Below are positions 8,838 through 17,597 of a stretch of 64,000 nt of DNA, in pieces. The notes beneath the pieces were generated by a model that saw nothing but the letters and a program-made list of their open reading frames with translations, was not told the origin of the DNA and ran no database searches. The first letter of the stretch is position 1. Every line of letters starts with the position of its first letter. The DNA comes from Streptomyces sp. YS415 (GTDB lineage Bacteria; Actinomycetota; Actinomycetes; Streptomycetales; Streptomycetaceae): positions 62,001-126,000 of the forward strand of contig NZ_JAMJFL010000012.1 in the NCBI RefSeq assembly GCF_023544665.1, read 5' to 3'. A program made the translations under genes and the position numbers.

Positions 8838-9725
8838 TTATGTGGCGAGTGCGGGTCGCCGGTGGCTGGTCGCGCAGTTCCCCGCGCCCCTGAGGTGGGT
8901 GCTCGCGGCCCTCGCTGCCAAGCTCTGGTCGTAGCGGTGGAGGAGGAGTCGGGCCATGGCCGGGTGGGGGCCCAGGGGGGCCGATGCGATCCAGGGGGCC
9001 TGGGCCGCGCACTCCGTCGCGAAGCGGCCGGGGGCCGTGAAGCAGGAGGCGACCGCAATACGGTGGTGGCCCCGGGCGGTGAGCAGCTTGATCGCGTCGG
9101 GAACCGTGGGGGCGGCCGTCGTGGCGTAGGCGGGGACCACCGGGACGCCGAGGCGGTCCGAGAGGAGGGCCGCCGTGCGGCTGGTGTCCACCTTCGACTC
9201 CGGGTCACGGGAACCCGCCGCGGCCAGCACCACCGCCGTTCCCGGGGTCTCGCCCCAGCCGGCCTCCATCAGGCGGTCGTACAGGGCCTCCACCAGCAGG
9301 GGGTGCGGCCCCAGCGGCTTCGCCACGCTCGTGCGTACGCCGGACTCGGCCGCCATCTCGGGGATGTCCCGCTTCACGTGGTAGCCGCGGCTGAGGAGGA
9401 GGGGGACCAGGACCGCCTCGTCCGTGTCCAGGGCGGCGAGCGTGTCGGGGAGCAGGGGCTCGTTCAGTTCTATGTGGCCCAGACGTACGGGGAGGCCGGG
9501 GCGGAGTTCGCGGACGCGCTCGAGGAGGGCGTGGACGGTGCTCAGGGCTCGCGGGTCCCGGCTGCCGTGGGCCACCACCACCAGCGCGGGCGGGGTGGGG
9601 CGGCGCCGGCCGTCGCGCGCGACGAGGCTGAGCTGGCTGGCGAGCTGGCTGCTGATCCGGTTCATGAGATGCGCCGTACTGTCGAGGGACGTGGACTCGT
9701 CGTGAAGCGATTGCGACGCCGTCAT
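8838..9725 (-). CDS. Sirohydrochlorin chelatase / CbiX-like protein
   Basis: A two-repeat CbiX-family chelatase of 295 residues. The N-terminal repeat begins LVVVAHGSRDP, with the conserved metal-binding and catalytic His; the second repeat (VVLAAAGSRDPES) has lost that His. The family inserts Fe or Co into sirohydrochlorin. The siroheme branch is required by the nitrite reductase encoded about 12 kb away, and a role in siroheme supply for nitrite assimilation is plausible but inferred. It lies 38 nt upstream of the dGTPase on the same strand and is divergent from the SanA-like gene. Confidence 0.85.
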   Translation of the reverse strand: MTASQSLHDESTSLDSTAHLMNRISSQLASQLSLVARDGRRRPTPPALVVVAHGSRDPRALSTVHALLERVRELRPGLPVRLGHIELNEPLLPDTLAALDTDEAVLVPLLLSRGYHVKRDIPEMAAESGVRTSVAKPLGPHPLLVEALYDRLMEAGWGETPGTAVVLAAAGSRDPESKVDTSRTAALLSDRLGVPVVPAYATTAAPTVPDAIKLLTARGHHRIAVASCFTAPGRFATECAAQAPWIASAPLGPHPAMARLLLHRYDQSLAARAASTHLRGAGNCATSHRRPALAT

Positions 9726-9897
9726 GAACCGATGGTGGTGGCCGGAGGTTGCCGCCCCGTTGCGCGGGGGTCACGGGTCTTTTCCGCAGGTTCACCGTCC
9801 GGGACCCCTCGGTGTGAGCGGGCCTGACCTGGGCTTCCGGCGGCCTCGGTGACCTTGGTCACGCAACCGGGCCGCGGTGTCCCACGTCCTAGGGTGC

Positions 9898-10566
9898 ATG
9901 AGGATCCGCCTGCCGCGCACCCGCACCGCACAGCGTCGGCTGGTGCAGGCGCTGATGGCGGCGTGTGTGCTGGCCCTGCTTCCGATGACCTGGATGTACC
10001 TCTCCACGGGCGACCGGCTGCGCTCCCTCGCCGACGCGCCCCGCACCGACGTGGCCGTGGTCTTCGGCGCGGGCCTGTGGCAGGGGGAGCCGTCGCCGTA
10101 CCTGGCCCACCGGCTGGACGCGGCGGCCGAGCTGTACCGCGCGGGGCGGGTGAAGGTCGTCCTCGTCACCGGCGACAACAGCCGCGAGGACTACGACGAG
10201 CCGGACGCCATGCGCGCCTATCTGACCCGGCACGGGGTGCCCGACGCGCGGATCGTCAGCGACTACGCCGGCTTCGACACCTGGGACTCCTGCGTGCGCG
10301 CGAAGAAGATCTTCGGTGTGGACGAGGCGGTGCTGATCAGCCAGGGGTTCCACATCCGGCGTGCGGTCGCCCTGTGCGAGGCGGCGGGCGTGACGTCGTA
10401 CGGGGTCGGGGTGGCCGCCGTGCACGACGCCACCTGGTACTACGGGGGCTCCCGGGAGATCCTCGCGGCGGGCAAGGCCGCGCTGGACGCCGTGTTCCGG
10501 CCGGACCCCACCTTCCTCGGACCGGCGGAACCCGGGGTGGCGAAGGCGCTGGCCGCCGGCCGGTGA
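9898..10566 (+). CDS. ElyC/SanA/YdcF family membrane-anchored protein (DUF218)
   Basis: A DUF218 (SanA/YdcF/ElyC) protein of about 222 residues with one N-terminal membrane anchor (LVQALMAACVLALLPMTWMY) and the family core VAVVFGAGLWQGEPSPYLAHRL, VVLVTGDNSREDYDEP and VLISQGFHIRRAVALC. E. coli SanA affects envelope barrier function and vancomycin exclusion; the biochemical activity is unsettled. I chose the ATG at 9898. A GTG 21 nt upstream is possible, but a TAGGGT -10-like hexamer ends only 3 nt before this ATG, which would suit a leaderless transcript, a common Streptomyces arrangement. Confidence 0.83.
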   Translation: MRIRLPRTRTAQRRLVQALMAACVLALLPMTWMYLSTGDRLRSLADAPRTDVAVVFGAGLWQGEPSPYLAHRLDAAAELYRAGRVKVVLVTGDNSREDYDEPDAMRAYLTRHGVPDARIVSDYAGFDTWDSCVRAKKIFGVDEAVLISQGFHIRRAVALCEAAGVTSYGVGVAAVHDATWYYGGSREILAAGKAALDAVFRPDPTFLGPAEPGVAKALAAGR

Positions 10567-10641
10567 ACGGTGCCTCACCGGCGGCGGGGGCCGACGGGGA
10601 GGTGGCTGTCGACGCGGCGTAACAATCCGCCGTCACGGCAC

Positions 10642-10657
10642 GTAACACGGCCGAAGC
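10642..10657 (+). promoter_or_regulatory. Possible GlnR half-site upstream of nasA
   Basis: GTAAC-n6-GAAGC fits the a-site/b-site format (gTnAc-n6-GaAAc) of actinobacterial GlnR boxes with one b-site mismatch. Additional GTAAC and GTCAC motifs occur at 10619-10623 and 10632-10636, but not at the expected 22-nt period. It lies just before the nasA ribosome-binding site. Nitrate assimilation is a GlnR-regulated process in streptomycetes, so the site is plausible but weak. Confidence 0.3.
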
Positions 10658-10669
10658 ACGCTGGAGGGC

Positions 10670-12766
10670 ATGCAGAACACCGCCACGCCCACGCACTGTC
10701 CGTACTGCGCCCTGCAGTGCGGGATGAATCTGACGCCCGCCTCCGACGGGACGGTCGAGCTGAGTGAGCGGGCGGACTTCCCCGTCAACCGGGGCGCGCT
10801 GTGCGGCAAGGGCCGTACGGCGCCGGCAGTGCTCTCCTCCCGGGTGCGTCTGACCTCCCCGTTGGTGCGCTCCGAGGGCACGCTGGTGCCCGCCTCCTGG
10901 GAGGAGGCACTGGACCGGATCGCCGAGGGGCTGAGCCGCACCCGGGCGGAGCACGGCCCGGACGCGGTCGGGGTCTTCGGCGGCGGTGGTCTGACGAACG
11001 AGAAGGCGTACACGCTCGGCAAGTTCGCGCGGGTGGTGCTCGGCACCTCGCAGATCGACTACAACGGCCGCTTCTGCATGTCCTCGGCGGCGGCCGCCGG
11101 CATCAAGGCGTTCGGGCTCGACCGCGGGCTGCCGTTCCCGCTGGAGGACATCCCGAAAACGGGCTGTGTGATCCTCGTCGGCTCCAACCTCGCGGAGACG
11201 ATGCCGCCCTCGCTGCGCTTCTTCCACGAGCTGCGGGAGAACGGCGGCACCCTGATCGTCGTCGACCCGCGCCGCACGAAGACCGCCGAGCAGGCCGACC
11301 TGCATCTGGCGCCCCGCCCCGGCACCGACCTCGCCCTCGCGCTCGGGCTGCTGCACCTGGTCGTCGCCGAGGGGCGCACGGACGAGGAGTACATCCGCGA
11401 GCGGACGACCGGCTGGGAGGAGGCCCGCGCGGAGGCGCTGGCGCACTGGCCCGAGTACGTCGAGCGGATCACCGGCGTGTCCGTGCCCGAACTGCGCGAA
11501 GCGGTACGGATGTTCTGCGAGCCGGAGTCGGCCATGGTGCTCACCGCCCGGGGCCCGGAGCAGCAGTCCAAGGGCACCGACACCGTGGGCGCCTGGATCA
11601 ACCTGTGCCTGGCGACCGGCCGGGCGGGCCGTCCGCTGTCCGGCTACGGCTGCCTCACCGGGCAGGGCAACGGCCAGGGCGGACGCGAACACGGCCAGAA
11701 GGCCGACCAGTTGCCCGGCTACCGCAAGCTGACGGACCCCGAGGCGCGGCGGCACGTGGCCGAGGTGTGGGGCGTGGACCCCGACTCGCTGCCGGGCCCG
11801 GGACGCAGCGCCTACGAGCTGCTGGACGCGCTGGGCACGGACATCCGCGCGCTGCTGCTGATGGCCTCCAACCCGGTGGTCTCCGCGCCGCGCGCCGCGC
11901 ACGTCGAGGAGCGCATCAAGTCCCTGGACTTCCTCGCCGTCTGTGACGTCGTGCTGTCGGAGACGGCGGCGCTGGCGGATGTCGTGCTGCCGGTGACGCA
12001 GTGGGCGGAGGAGACGGGCACGACGACGAACCTGGAGGGGCGGGTGCTGCTGCGCCGGCAGGCGATCACGCCCCCCGACGGCATCCGCAGCGACCTGGTG
12101 GTCATGCACGAGCTCGCGGGCCGCCTCGGGGTGGAGAAGGGCTTCCCGACCGACCCCGAGGAGGTCTTCGAGGAGCTGCGCCGGGCCAGCGCGGGCGGTC
12201 CCGCCGACTACTCCGGCATCACCTACCGCCGGATCGTCGAGGAGAACGGCGTCTTCTGGCCGTGCCCGGCGGACGGGGACGCCCCGGAGCCGGTCCACCC
12301 CGGCACGCCCCGGCTGTTCCACGACCGGTTCGCCACGGAGGACGGCCGCGCCCATTTCGTGCCGGTCGCGCACCGGGCGTCGGCCGAGGAGCCGGACGAG
12401 GAGTACCCGGTGCTGCTGACCACGGGACGGGTGGTGTCCCAGTACCAGTCGGGCGCCCAGACCCGCCGGGTCGACGAGCTCAACGCCGCCGCGCCCGGCC
12501 CCTTCGTGGAGCTGCACCCGCGGCTGGCGGCGCGGCTCGGCGCGGCCGAGGGCGACCCGCTCGCGGTGGTCTCCCGCCGCGGCCGGGCGGTGGCCCCGGC
12601 CCGCATCACGACCGCCATCCGCCCCGACACGGTGTTCATGCCGTTCCACTGGCCGGGCGAGGGCCGCGCCAATACCCTCACCAACCCGGCGCTCGACCCG
12701 ACCTCCCGCATGCCGGAGTTCAAGGTGTGCGCGGTGCGGGTGGAGACGGTGGAGGGCCAGCTATAG
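10670..12766 (+). CDS. nasA: Assimilatory nitrate reductase, molybdopterin catalytic subunit
   Basis: A 698-residue bis-MGD molybdopterin oxidoreductase reducing nitrate to nitrite in the cytoplasm; there is no Tat or Sec signal. The N-terminus carries the 4Fe-4S motif (CPYCALQC followed by Cys in GALCGKGR). The molybdopterin core contains YNGRFCMSSAAAAGIKA, VGSNLAETMPPSL and GYGCLTGQGNGQGGREHGQK, and the C-terminal dinucleotide-binding domain contains LLTTGRVVSQYQSGAQTRR. It lacks the C-terminal BFD-type [2Fe-2S] domain of some NasA proteins. Nitrite made here would be used by the NirBD complex encoded at 21706-24692. A GGAGGG ribosome-binding site precedes the ATG. The 3' end overlaps the convergent cyclotransferase gene by 47 nt. 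Confidence 0.88.
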   Translation: MQNTATPTHCPYCALQCGMNLTPASDGTVELSERADFPVNRGALCGKGRTAPAVLSSRVRLTSPLVRSEGTLVPASWEEALDRIAEGLSRTRAEHGPDAVGVFGGGGLTNEKAYTLGKFARVVLGTSQIDYNGRFCMSSAAAAGIKAFGLDRGLPFPLEDIPKTGCVILVGSNLAETMPPSLRFFHELRENGGTLIVVDPRRTKTAEQADLHLAPRPGTDLALALGLLHLVVAEGRTDEEYIRERTTGWEEARAEALAHWPEYVERITGVSVPELREAVRMFCEPESAMVLTARGPEQQSKGTDTVGAWINLCLATGRAGRPLSGYGCLTGQGNGQGGREHGQKADQLPGYRKLTDPEARRHVAEVWGVDPDSLPGPGRSAYELLDALGTDIRALLLMASNPVVSAPRAAHVEERIKSLDFLAVCDVVLSETAALADVVLPVTQWAEETGTTTNLEGRVLLRRQAITPPDGIRSDLVVMHELAGRLGVEKGFPTDPEEVFEELRRASAGGPADYSGITYRRIVEENGVFWPCPADGDAPEPVHPGTPRLFHDRFATEDGRAHFVPVAHRASAEEPDEEYPVLLTTGRVVSQYQSGAQTRRVDELNAAAPGPFVELHPRLAARLGAAEGDPLAVVSRRGRAVAPARITTAIRPDTVFMPFHWPGEGRANTLTNPALDPTSRMPEFKVCAVRVETVEGQL

Positions 12767-13181
12767 CCGTACGGCATAGACGTACGGCCCAGTCGCCGCC
12801 GGCGATGAGCCTGCCGTGGGCGCGCAGTCGTGCCGCCACGGCGGGTGCGGCCACGTACACCCACGCCCGCACCGGACGTGAGCCGGTGGTCACCTCTCGC
12901 TCGACGCGCTCGTAGAGGTTGCGCGAGCCTCCCGGCGTGTAGTCCTCCAGCCTGTCCAGGGCCCTCAGGAGGTCCGGGTACGCGTCGGGGCGCGGCGTGA
13001 TCAGCTCGCCGTGGACCCGTCCGCCGGGCGCCTCGACGACGTAGGGATATCCGGGTCCGTCGTAGAGCCACGCCCCGCCGAGGGCCGCCGGTTCCTCCGT
13101 CAGCGTGCGGCCGCGCAGGAAGAGGTCGTGGTTCGGCCCGCCGGGCCGCAGCGTGCCGTAGACGAAGAACGGAAGGGTCAC
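12720..13181 (-). CDS. Gamma-glutamylcyclotransferase family protein
   Basis: A 153-residue protein of the GGCT/AIG2-like fold. The N-terminal substrate loop reads FFVYGTLRPGGPNHDLF, and the family acid is seen in ALDRLEDYTPGG. Such enzymes cyclise gamma-glutamyl amines or peptides to 5-oxoproline; the precise substrate is unknown. Its last 15 codons overlap the end of nasA on the opposite strand, and the tail is Pro/Arg-rich. Confidence 0.78.
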   Translation of the reverse strand: MTLPFFVYGTLRPGGPNHDLFLRGRTLTEEPAALGGAWLYDGPGYPYVVEAPGGRVHGELITPRPDAYPDLLRALDRLEDYTPGGSRNLYERVEREVTTGSRPVRAWVYVAAPAVAARLRAHGRLIAGGDWAVRLCRTAIAGPPPSPPAPRTP

Positions 13182-13291
13182 AGAAACGATTCTGACCCCT
13201 CACACATCTCCACGGGACGGCCCTGGCCCCTGATCTGTCATGCCCCCTTAAATCGCAGGACAAGATCACCCGCTCCCTCCCGAGGAGATCC

Positions 13292-14944
13292 ATGAGCCGG
13301 ATACGGCCGCATGTCCGAGGTTCCCGTCTCGCCACCGCCGGTGTCACCCTCACCGCCGCCGGCCTGCTCGCCGCGACACTCACCCCGTCCGCGGGCGCCG
13401 CCGACCGGCCGACCCGGGCCGTGGCCGTCGAGAACGCGGCCGCCGCGCTCGTCGACCATGCCGCGGCCCTGGGCCTGACCTCGGCGCAGGACACCGAGGT
13501 GCGGGACGTCATCGTCGACGCGGACGGCACGCAGCACGTCCGCTACGACCGGACGTACCGTCAGTTGCCGGTGCTGGGCGGCGATTTCCTCGTCCACCTC
13601 GCGAAGGACGGGACCTACCGCGGCGCCTCCCGCGCCGTCGAGGGGTCCCTCGCCCCGGCCGCCGGTGTCACCCCCGCGCTCCCCGCCGCCCGCGCCGCGG
13701 ATCTCGCCGCGAACGCCCTGCGCGGCGCCCACCTCGGCGAGGCCCTCCGCCGGCTCACCGCCAAGCCCCGGCTCGTGGTGGACGCCCTGCACGGCGCGCC
13801 GAAGCTGGCCTGGCAGACGGACGTCCTGGCCAAGGACTCCCTGGGCAACCCGGTCGGGCGGACCGTGCTGACCGACGCGCGCACCGGCGACCAGATCGAC
13901 GCCTGGGACACCCTGGAGACCGTGGGCGGCGACGGAAAGTCCCTGTACAGCGGGACCGTGCCGCTCGACACGACGCTCTCGGGATCGGCGTACCAGCTCA
14001 AGGACGCCTCGCGCGGCGGCACGTACACCGGTGACGCGGGGGGCCAGTCGGACCTCTGCCTTCTGGGCACGATCTGCCTCAGCCGGGCGCCCGCCACGGT
14101 GTTCACCGACGCCGACAACCACTGGGGCACCGGCGCGAGCACCGACCGCGCCTCCGCCGCCGTCGACGCCCAGTACGGCACCGACATGACCTGGGACTAC
14201 TTCAAGGGCGTCCACGGCCGCAACGGCATCGCGGGCGACGGCAAGGGCTCGTACAACCGGGTGCACTACGGCACCCGGTACAACAACGCCTTCTGGGACG
14301 ACAGTTGCTTCTGCATGACGTACGGCGACGGTGACGGGACGAATCTCGGGCCGCTGGTGTCGCTGGACGTGGCGGGGCACGAGATGTCCCACGGGGTGAC
14401 GTCGAAGACGGCCGCGCTGACCTACTCGGGCGAGTCCGGCGGGCTCAACGAGGCGACCTCCGACGTCTTCGGCACGCTGGTGGAGTTCCACGCGGCGAAC
14501 TCCGCCGATCCGGGCGACTGGTTGATCGGCGAGAAGATCGTCCGGGACGGGTTCGGGAAGGAGGCGCTGCGCTTCATGGACAAGCCGTCCAGGGACGGCA
14601 GTTCGGTGGACTGCTGGAGCCCGGCGACGGCCGGACTCGACGTCCACTACTCCTCGGGCGTCGGCAACCACTTCGCGTACCTGCTGGCGGAGGGAAGCGG
14701 GCCGAAGACGATCAATGGCACCGCGCACAACTCCCCCACCTGCGACGGCTCCTCGGTGACGGGGATCGGCCGGGACGCGCTGGGCGCGATCTGGTACCGG
14801 GCGCTGACGGTCTACATGACGTCGTCCACGGACTACGCCGGGGCGCGTACGGCGACGCTGAGCGCGGCGAAGGATCTGTACGGGGCGGGGAGTTCGGAGT
14901 ACGCGGCGGTGGGGGCGGCGTGGAGTGCGGTCAACGTGGCGTGA
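13292..14944 (+). CDS. Secreted M4-family neutral metallopeptidase (thermolysin-like)
   Basis: A 550-residue preproenzyme. It has an N-terminal Sec signal peptide ending near the Ala-Gly-Ala-Ala at residues 31-34 and an FTP/PepSY-type propeptide (to about residue 200). The zinc protease domain carries HEMSH at about residues 363-367 and the third ligand in GLNEATSDVFG (Glu about 387). The C-terminal alpha domain includes YRALTVYMTSSTDYAGAR. It is exported and autoprocessed like other Streptomyces M4 peptidases. A GGAGA ribosome-binding site precedes the ATG. It is convergent with the NmrA-type gene. Confidence 0.95.
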   Translation: MSRIRPHVRGSRLATAGVTLTAAGLLAATLTPSAGAADRPTRAVAVENAAAALVDHAAALGLTSAQDTEVRDVIVDADGTQHVRYDRTYRQLPVLGGDFLVHLAKDGTYRGASRAVEGSLAPAAGVTPALPAARAADLAANALRGAHLGEALRRLTAKPRLVVDALHGAPKLAWQTDVLAKDSLGNPVGRTVLTDARTGDQIDAWDTLETVGGDGKSLYSGTVPLDTTLSGSAYQLKDASRGGTYTGDAGGQSDLCLLGTICLSRAPATVFTDADNHWGTGASTDRASAAVDAQYGTDMTWDYFKGVHGRNGIAGDGKGSYNRVHYGTRYNNAFWDDSCFCMTYGDGDGTNLGPLVSLDVAGHEMSHGVTSKTAALTYSGESGGLNEATSDVFGTLVEFHAANSADPGDWLIGEKIVRDGFGKEALRFMDKPSRDGSSVDCWSPATAGLDVHYSSGVGNHFAYLLAEGSGPKTINGTAHNSPTCDGSSVTGIGRDALGAIWYRALTVYMTSSTDYAGARTATLSAAKDLYGAGSSEYAAVGAAWSAVNVA

Positions 14945-14956
14945 GAGCGGGTGGGT

Positions 14957-15829
14957 TCAGCCCGCCGCCGCCTTCGTCACCAGGTCGTGCACCGGGCGGG
15001 GCGGCGCCCCCAGCAGGCCGGGGAGGTCGGAGGTGCGGGACTCCAGGAAACCGGCTCCCGCGTTGGAGAGCAGGGACAGGGTGTGGGTGACCTGGTAGGC
15101 CTCGTAACCCTGGTCCGTCAGCGCGGCACGCGCCTCGGAGAGGGGGGCGGGCCGGTAGGTGACGGTCCTGCCGTACCGCTCGGCGAGCAGGGCGGCGATG
15201 TCGTCACCGCCGAGCGCGGTGCCGCCCTCCAGCTCGTACGTCCGCCCCGCGTGCGGGCTGCGGGCGCCGGCCGCGAGCGCGCGGTCGGCCTCGGCCGCCA
15301 CTCGCACGGTGACGTCCGCGAGGTCCGCCCTGGCCACGACCGACATCCGTCCCGTGCCGAGCGCGGCCGAGAAGACCCCACTGCGGGCGGCCTCGCCGGC
15401 GCCCGCCGCCGAGAGGCCGCCGAGCAGTTCGGCGTAGACGCCGTTGCGCAGGACGGTGGTGGCGAACGGCCCCTGGAGCAGCCGGTTTTCGGTCCAGCGG
15501 TGCGGCAGGGCGAGGGTGGTGCGCTCGCCGGAGCCCGCCAGGCTGGTGTAGATCACCTGGCGTACGCCCGCCTCGGCCGCCGCGTCGGCCACCGCGCCGT
15601 GGCGGGCCAGCACGACGTCGTCCTCGGCGTAACCGGCCGAGATCATCACCAGTACGTCGACCCCGGCGAAGCCCTTGCCCAGGCTCGCCGGGTCGTCGAA
15701 GTCGATCCGGCGGGCGGTCGTTCCGTCGCCGCCGCGGGTGCCGGCCACCACCTCGGGTCCGTCGAGTGCGGACAGGCCCTGGAAAACCAGACGGCCGAGT
15801 GCGCCGGAAACGCCGGTCACGAGAATCAT
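14957..15829 (-). CDS. NmrA-family NAD(P)-binding protein (atypical SDR)
   Basis: A 290-residue Rossmann protein of the NmrA/QorB (NAD(P)H:quinone oxidoreductase 2) type. It starts MILVTGVSGALGRLVFQGL, with the GxxGxxG cofactor loop, and continues with ARRIDFDDPASL and VLVMISAGYAEDDVVLARH. The start at 15829 was chosen because the Rossmann beta-strand begins immediately. It is divergent from the HxlR regulator 81 nt away, a typical pairing in which an HxlR protein controls a quinone- or aldehyde-responsive reductase; that link is inferred. Confidence 0.85.
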   Translation of the reverse strand: MILVTGVSGALGRLVFQGLSALDGPEVVAGTRGGDGTTARRIDFDDPASLGKGFAGVDVLVMISAGYAEDDVVLARHGAVADAAAEAGVRQVIYTSLAGSGERTTLALPHRWTENRLLQGPFATTVLRNGVYAELLGGLSAAGAGEAARSGVFSAALGTGRMSVVARADLADVTVRVAAEADRALAAGARSPHAGRTYELEGGTALGGDDIAALLAERYGRTVTYRPAPLSEARAALTDQGYEAYQVTHTLSLLSNAGAGFLESRTSDLPGLLGAPPRPVHDLVTKAAAG

Positions 15830-15910
15830 TCGAACAGTCCTTGTGTTGATGCCGGTGAGAACAGCACCGAGCATCCGCCGGGTTCGGCGGGTCCGTAAGG
15901 AGGCACTTTC

Positions 15911-16360
15911 GTGTCAGCCCCGAACACGGCCGTAAGTTCCCAGCTCAGCACCCCTGTCCCGGAGGGGCCGTGTGGCGATGACGACTGCGGGATCCGGGAG
16001 GTGCTGGACCGGCTCGGCGACCGGTGGACGGTCCTGGTGGTCGTGGAACTCGCCAAGGGCAGCCGCCGCTACGGCGAGCTGGAGCGGGCCGTACCGGGCA
16101 TCTCGCAGCGCATGCTGTCGCTGACCACCAAACGGCTGTGCCGGGACGGGCTGGTCGAGCGGATCGTCCATCCGACCCTCCCGCCCCAGGTCGAGTACCG
16201 CCTGACCGACATGGGCAGCAGCCTGTCCGGCATGATCTCCGGCCTCGCGGACTGGTCCCGCGACCACAAGCCGGCGATAGCGGCGGCCCGCGCGGCGTGG
16301 GACGCCGAACATACGGGAAGGCCGGCCCTTCCCGGCACCGGCCTTCCCGCACCCTCCTGA
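15911..16360 (+). CDS. HxlR-family transcriptional regulator
   Basis: A 149-residue winged-helix regulator with the HxlR core DRLGDRWTVLVVVELAKGS, RYGELERAVPGISQRMLS and LPPQVEYRLTDMG. HxlR proteins bind DNA as dimers and often sense electrophiles through a Cys near the N-terminus; Cys residues are present just before the domain (GPCGDDDCGIRE). GTG start with AAGGAGG upstream. It probably controls the divergent NmrA gene and itself. Confidence 0.88.
   Translation: MSAPNTAVSSQLSTPVPEGPCGDDDCGIREVLDRLGDRWTVLVVVELAKGSRRYGELERAVPGISQRMLSLTTKRLCRDGLVERIVHPTLPPQVEYRLTDMGSSLSGMISGLADWSRDHKPAIAAARAAWDAEHTGRPALPGTGLPAPS
16315..16348. terminator. Hairpin at the 3' end of the HxlR gene
   Basis: A perfect 11-bp stem (GGGAAGGCCGG at 16315-16325, complement at 16338-16348) with a 12-nt loop, overlapping the last codons of the HxlR gene. 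It probably terminates that transcript. There is no U-run. Confidence 0.55.
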
Positions 16361-16742
16361 CGGAGGACGTCCGCGCCCCGTCACCTGCCCGTGCCGTCGC
16401 ACCGGGCCGCCTGGGGGACGGCAGTGGCCGGAGCGGGCCGGGCGGGTCCGGCGGGACCGGGACGTCGTGCCGTCCGGGGCGGCAGCCGACCGCGACGAGC
16501 CCGGCCGCTGCCGCCCGCTCTCCGCTCAGGCCGGCAGCGGCGTCAGTACGCCGAAGTGTTCGGTCCCGCGCAGGCTGAGCAGTGGGCCAGCCCCGGGGCG
16601 GCCACCGCCGCCGCCCGCGCAGGCGCGAGGGCCGGTCTCGCGCCGCTCGGTGGTTTCCGGACGCACCCCCGACCCGGCCCGGCGGTTTCCGGAGGCGCCC
16701 CCTGCCCGGCGGTTCCCGAACACGGCCCCCGCCCGGCCAGGG
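16361..16742. other. Intergenic region without a recognisable gene
   Basis: 382 bp of very GC-rich DNA between the end of the HxlR gene and the end of the convergent FMN reductase. Open frames cross it in several phases, but their translations are Pro/Arg/Gly-rich without family motifs. I see no gene, tRNA or clear regulatory site. Confidence 0.5.
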
Positions 16743-17327
16743 CTACGCCGCGTACGGCCTGCGTTCCTTTGCCTCCCTCAAAGCGAGGCCCCACCACACC
16801 AGTTGGTCCAGCATCGTCTTGGCCGCCGCGTCCGGTCCGGCCGGATCCTTCAGGCGGCCGGCGTCGTCGAAGGAGGCGCCCGCGTTGTGGAAGGACACGG
16901 TGTCCCGGACCGTCACGGCGTGCAGTTCGGCGAAGACCTGCCGGAGGTGTTCCGCGGCGCGCAGGCCGCCCGCGAGGCCGCCGTAGGAGACGAGGGCCAC
17001 GGGCTTGGCGCGCCACTCGGCGTAGTGCCAGTCGATGAGGTTCTTCAGGCCGGCCGGGAAGGAGTGGTTGTACTCGGGGGTGAGGACGACGAAGGCGTCC
17101 GCGCGGGCCAGTTTCGGGGTGACGCCGGTGAGGGCGTCGGCCGCCTCGGGCGTGCGGGCGAAGGAGGTGGGCAGGGCGATCTCGGCGACGTCGACGACCT
17201 CGGCCGTCAGGTCCTCACGGCGCTGGACGTGGTCGAGGATCCAGTCGGCGACGACGGGGCCGAAGCGGCCGTGGCGGTTGCTGCCGATCACGACGGCGAC
17301 ATTCAGGGGTTCCATGGCGGAAGTCAT
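16743..17327 (-). CDS. NADPH-dependent FMN reductase (SoxR-regulon type)
   Basis: A flavodoxin-fold NAD(P)H:FMN/quinone reductase of 194 residues, with the FMN-binding VAVVIGSNRHGRFGPVVADW at the N-terminus and LTPEYNHSFPAGLKNLIDWH and VSYGGLAGGLRAAEHL further on. A perfect SoxR-type operator lies just upstream, and an FMN reductase is an established SoxR-regulon member in S. coelicolor, so induction by redox-active compounds is likely. The ATG giving MTSAMEPLNV was preferred; MEPLNV, 18 nt downstream, is an alternative. Confidence 0.9.
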   Translation of the reverse strand: MTSAMEPLNVAVVIGSNRHGRFGPVVADWILDHVQRREDLTAEVVDVAEIALPTSFARTPEAADALTGVTPKLARADAFVVLTPEYNHSFPAGLKNLIDWHYAEWRAKPVALVSYGGLAGGLRAAEHLRQVFAELHAVTVRDTVSFHNAGASFDDAGRLKDPAGPDAAAKTMLDQLVWWGLALREAKERRPYAA

Positions 17328-17342
17328 GCCGACAGCATGATA

Positions 17343-17360
17343 CCTCAACCTTTGTTGAGG
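17343..17360. promoter_or_regulatory. SoxR box upstream of FMN reductase
   Basis: CCTCAAC-n4-GTTGAGG, an 18-bp dyad of the MerR-class SoxR operator form. The symmetry extends one base each way (17342-17361). On the minus strand it lies between a TTGACC -35-like element (17359-17364) and the downstream -10 region (TATCAT at 17337-17342), the usual placement for SoxR. SoxR itself is not encoded in this window. Confidence 0.85.
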
Positions 17361-17597
17361 TCAAGGGCCGGCCTGGCGCCGGTCCGGCGCCGGATCGGGT
17401 CACCCGTTCACACGCGCCGCGCACGCACTTCCCCGGCGCCTCTACGAAAGGGCACTGACCTGCGTAAACAGGTGGCCCGGCCGGGGTTCCTGACACCCAT
17501 TCACCCCAATTCTGACGTCCCCTCAGGAAGCGCGCCCGGCCCGCTGCCCCTTACCTCGAAAGGGCAGTGACCCACCGCTGATCCCCAGGGAGCACCG

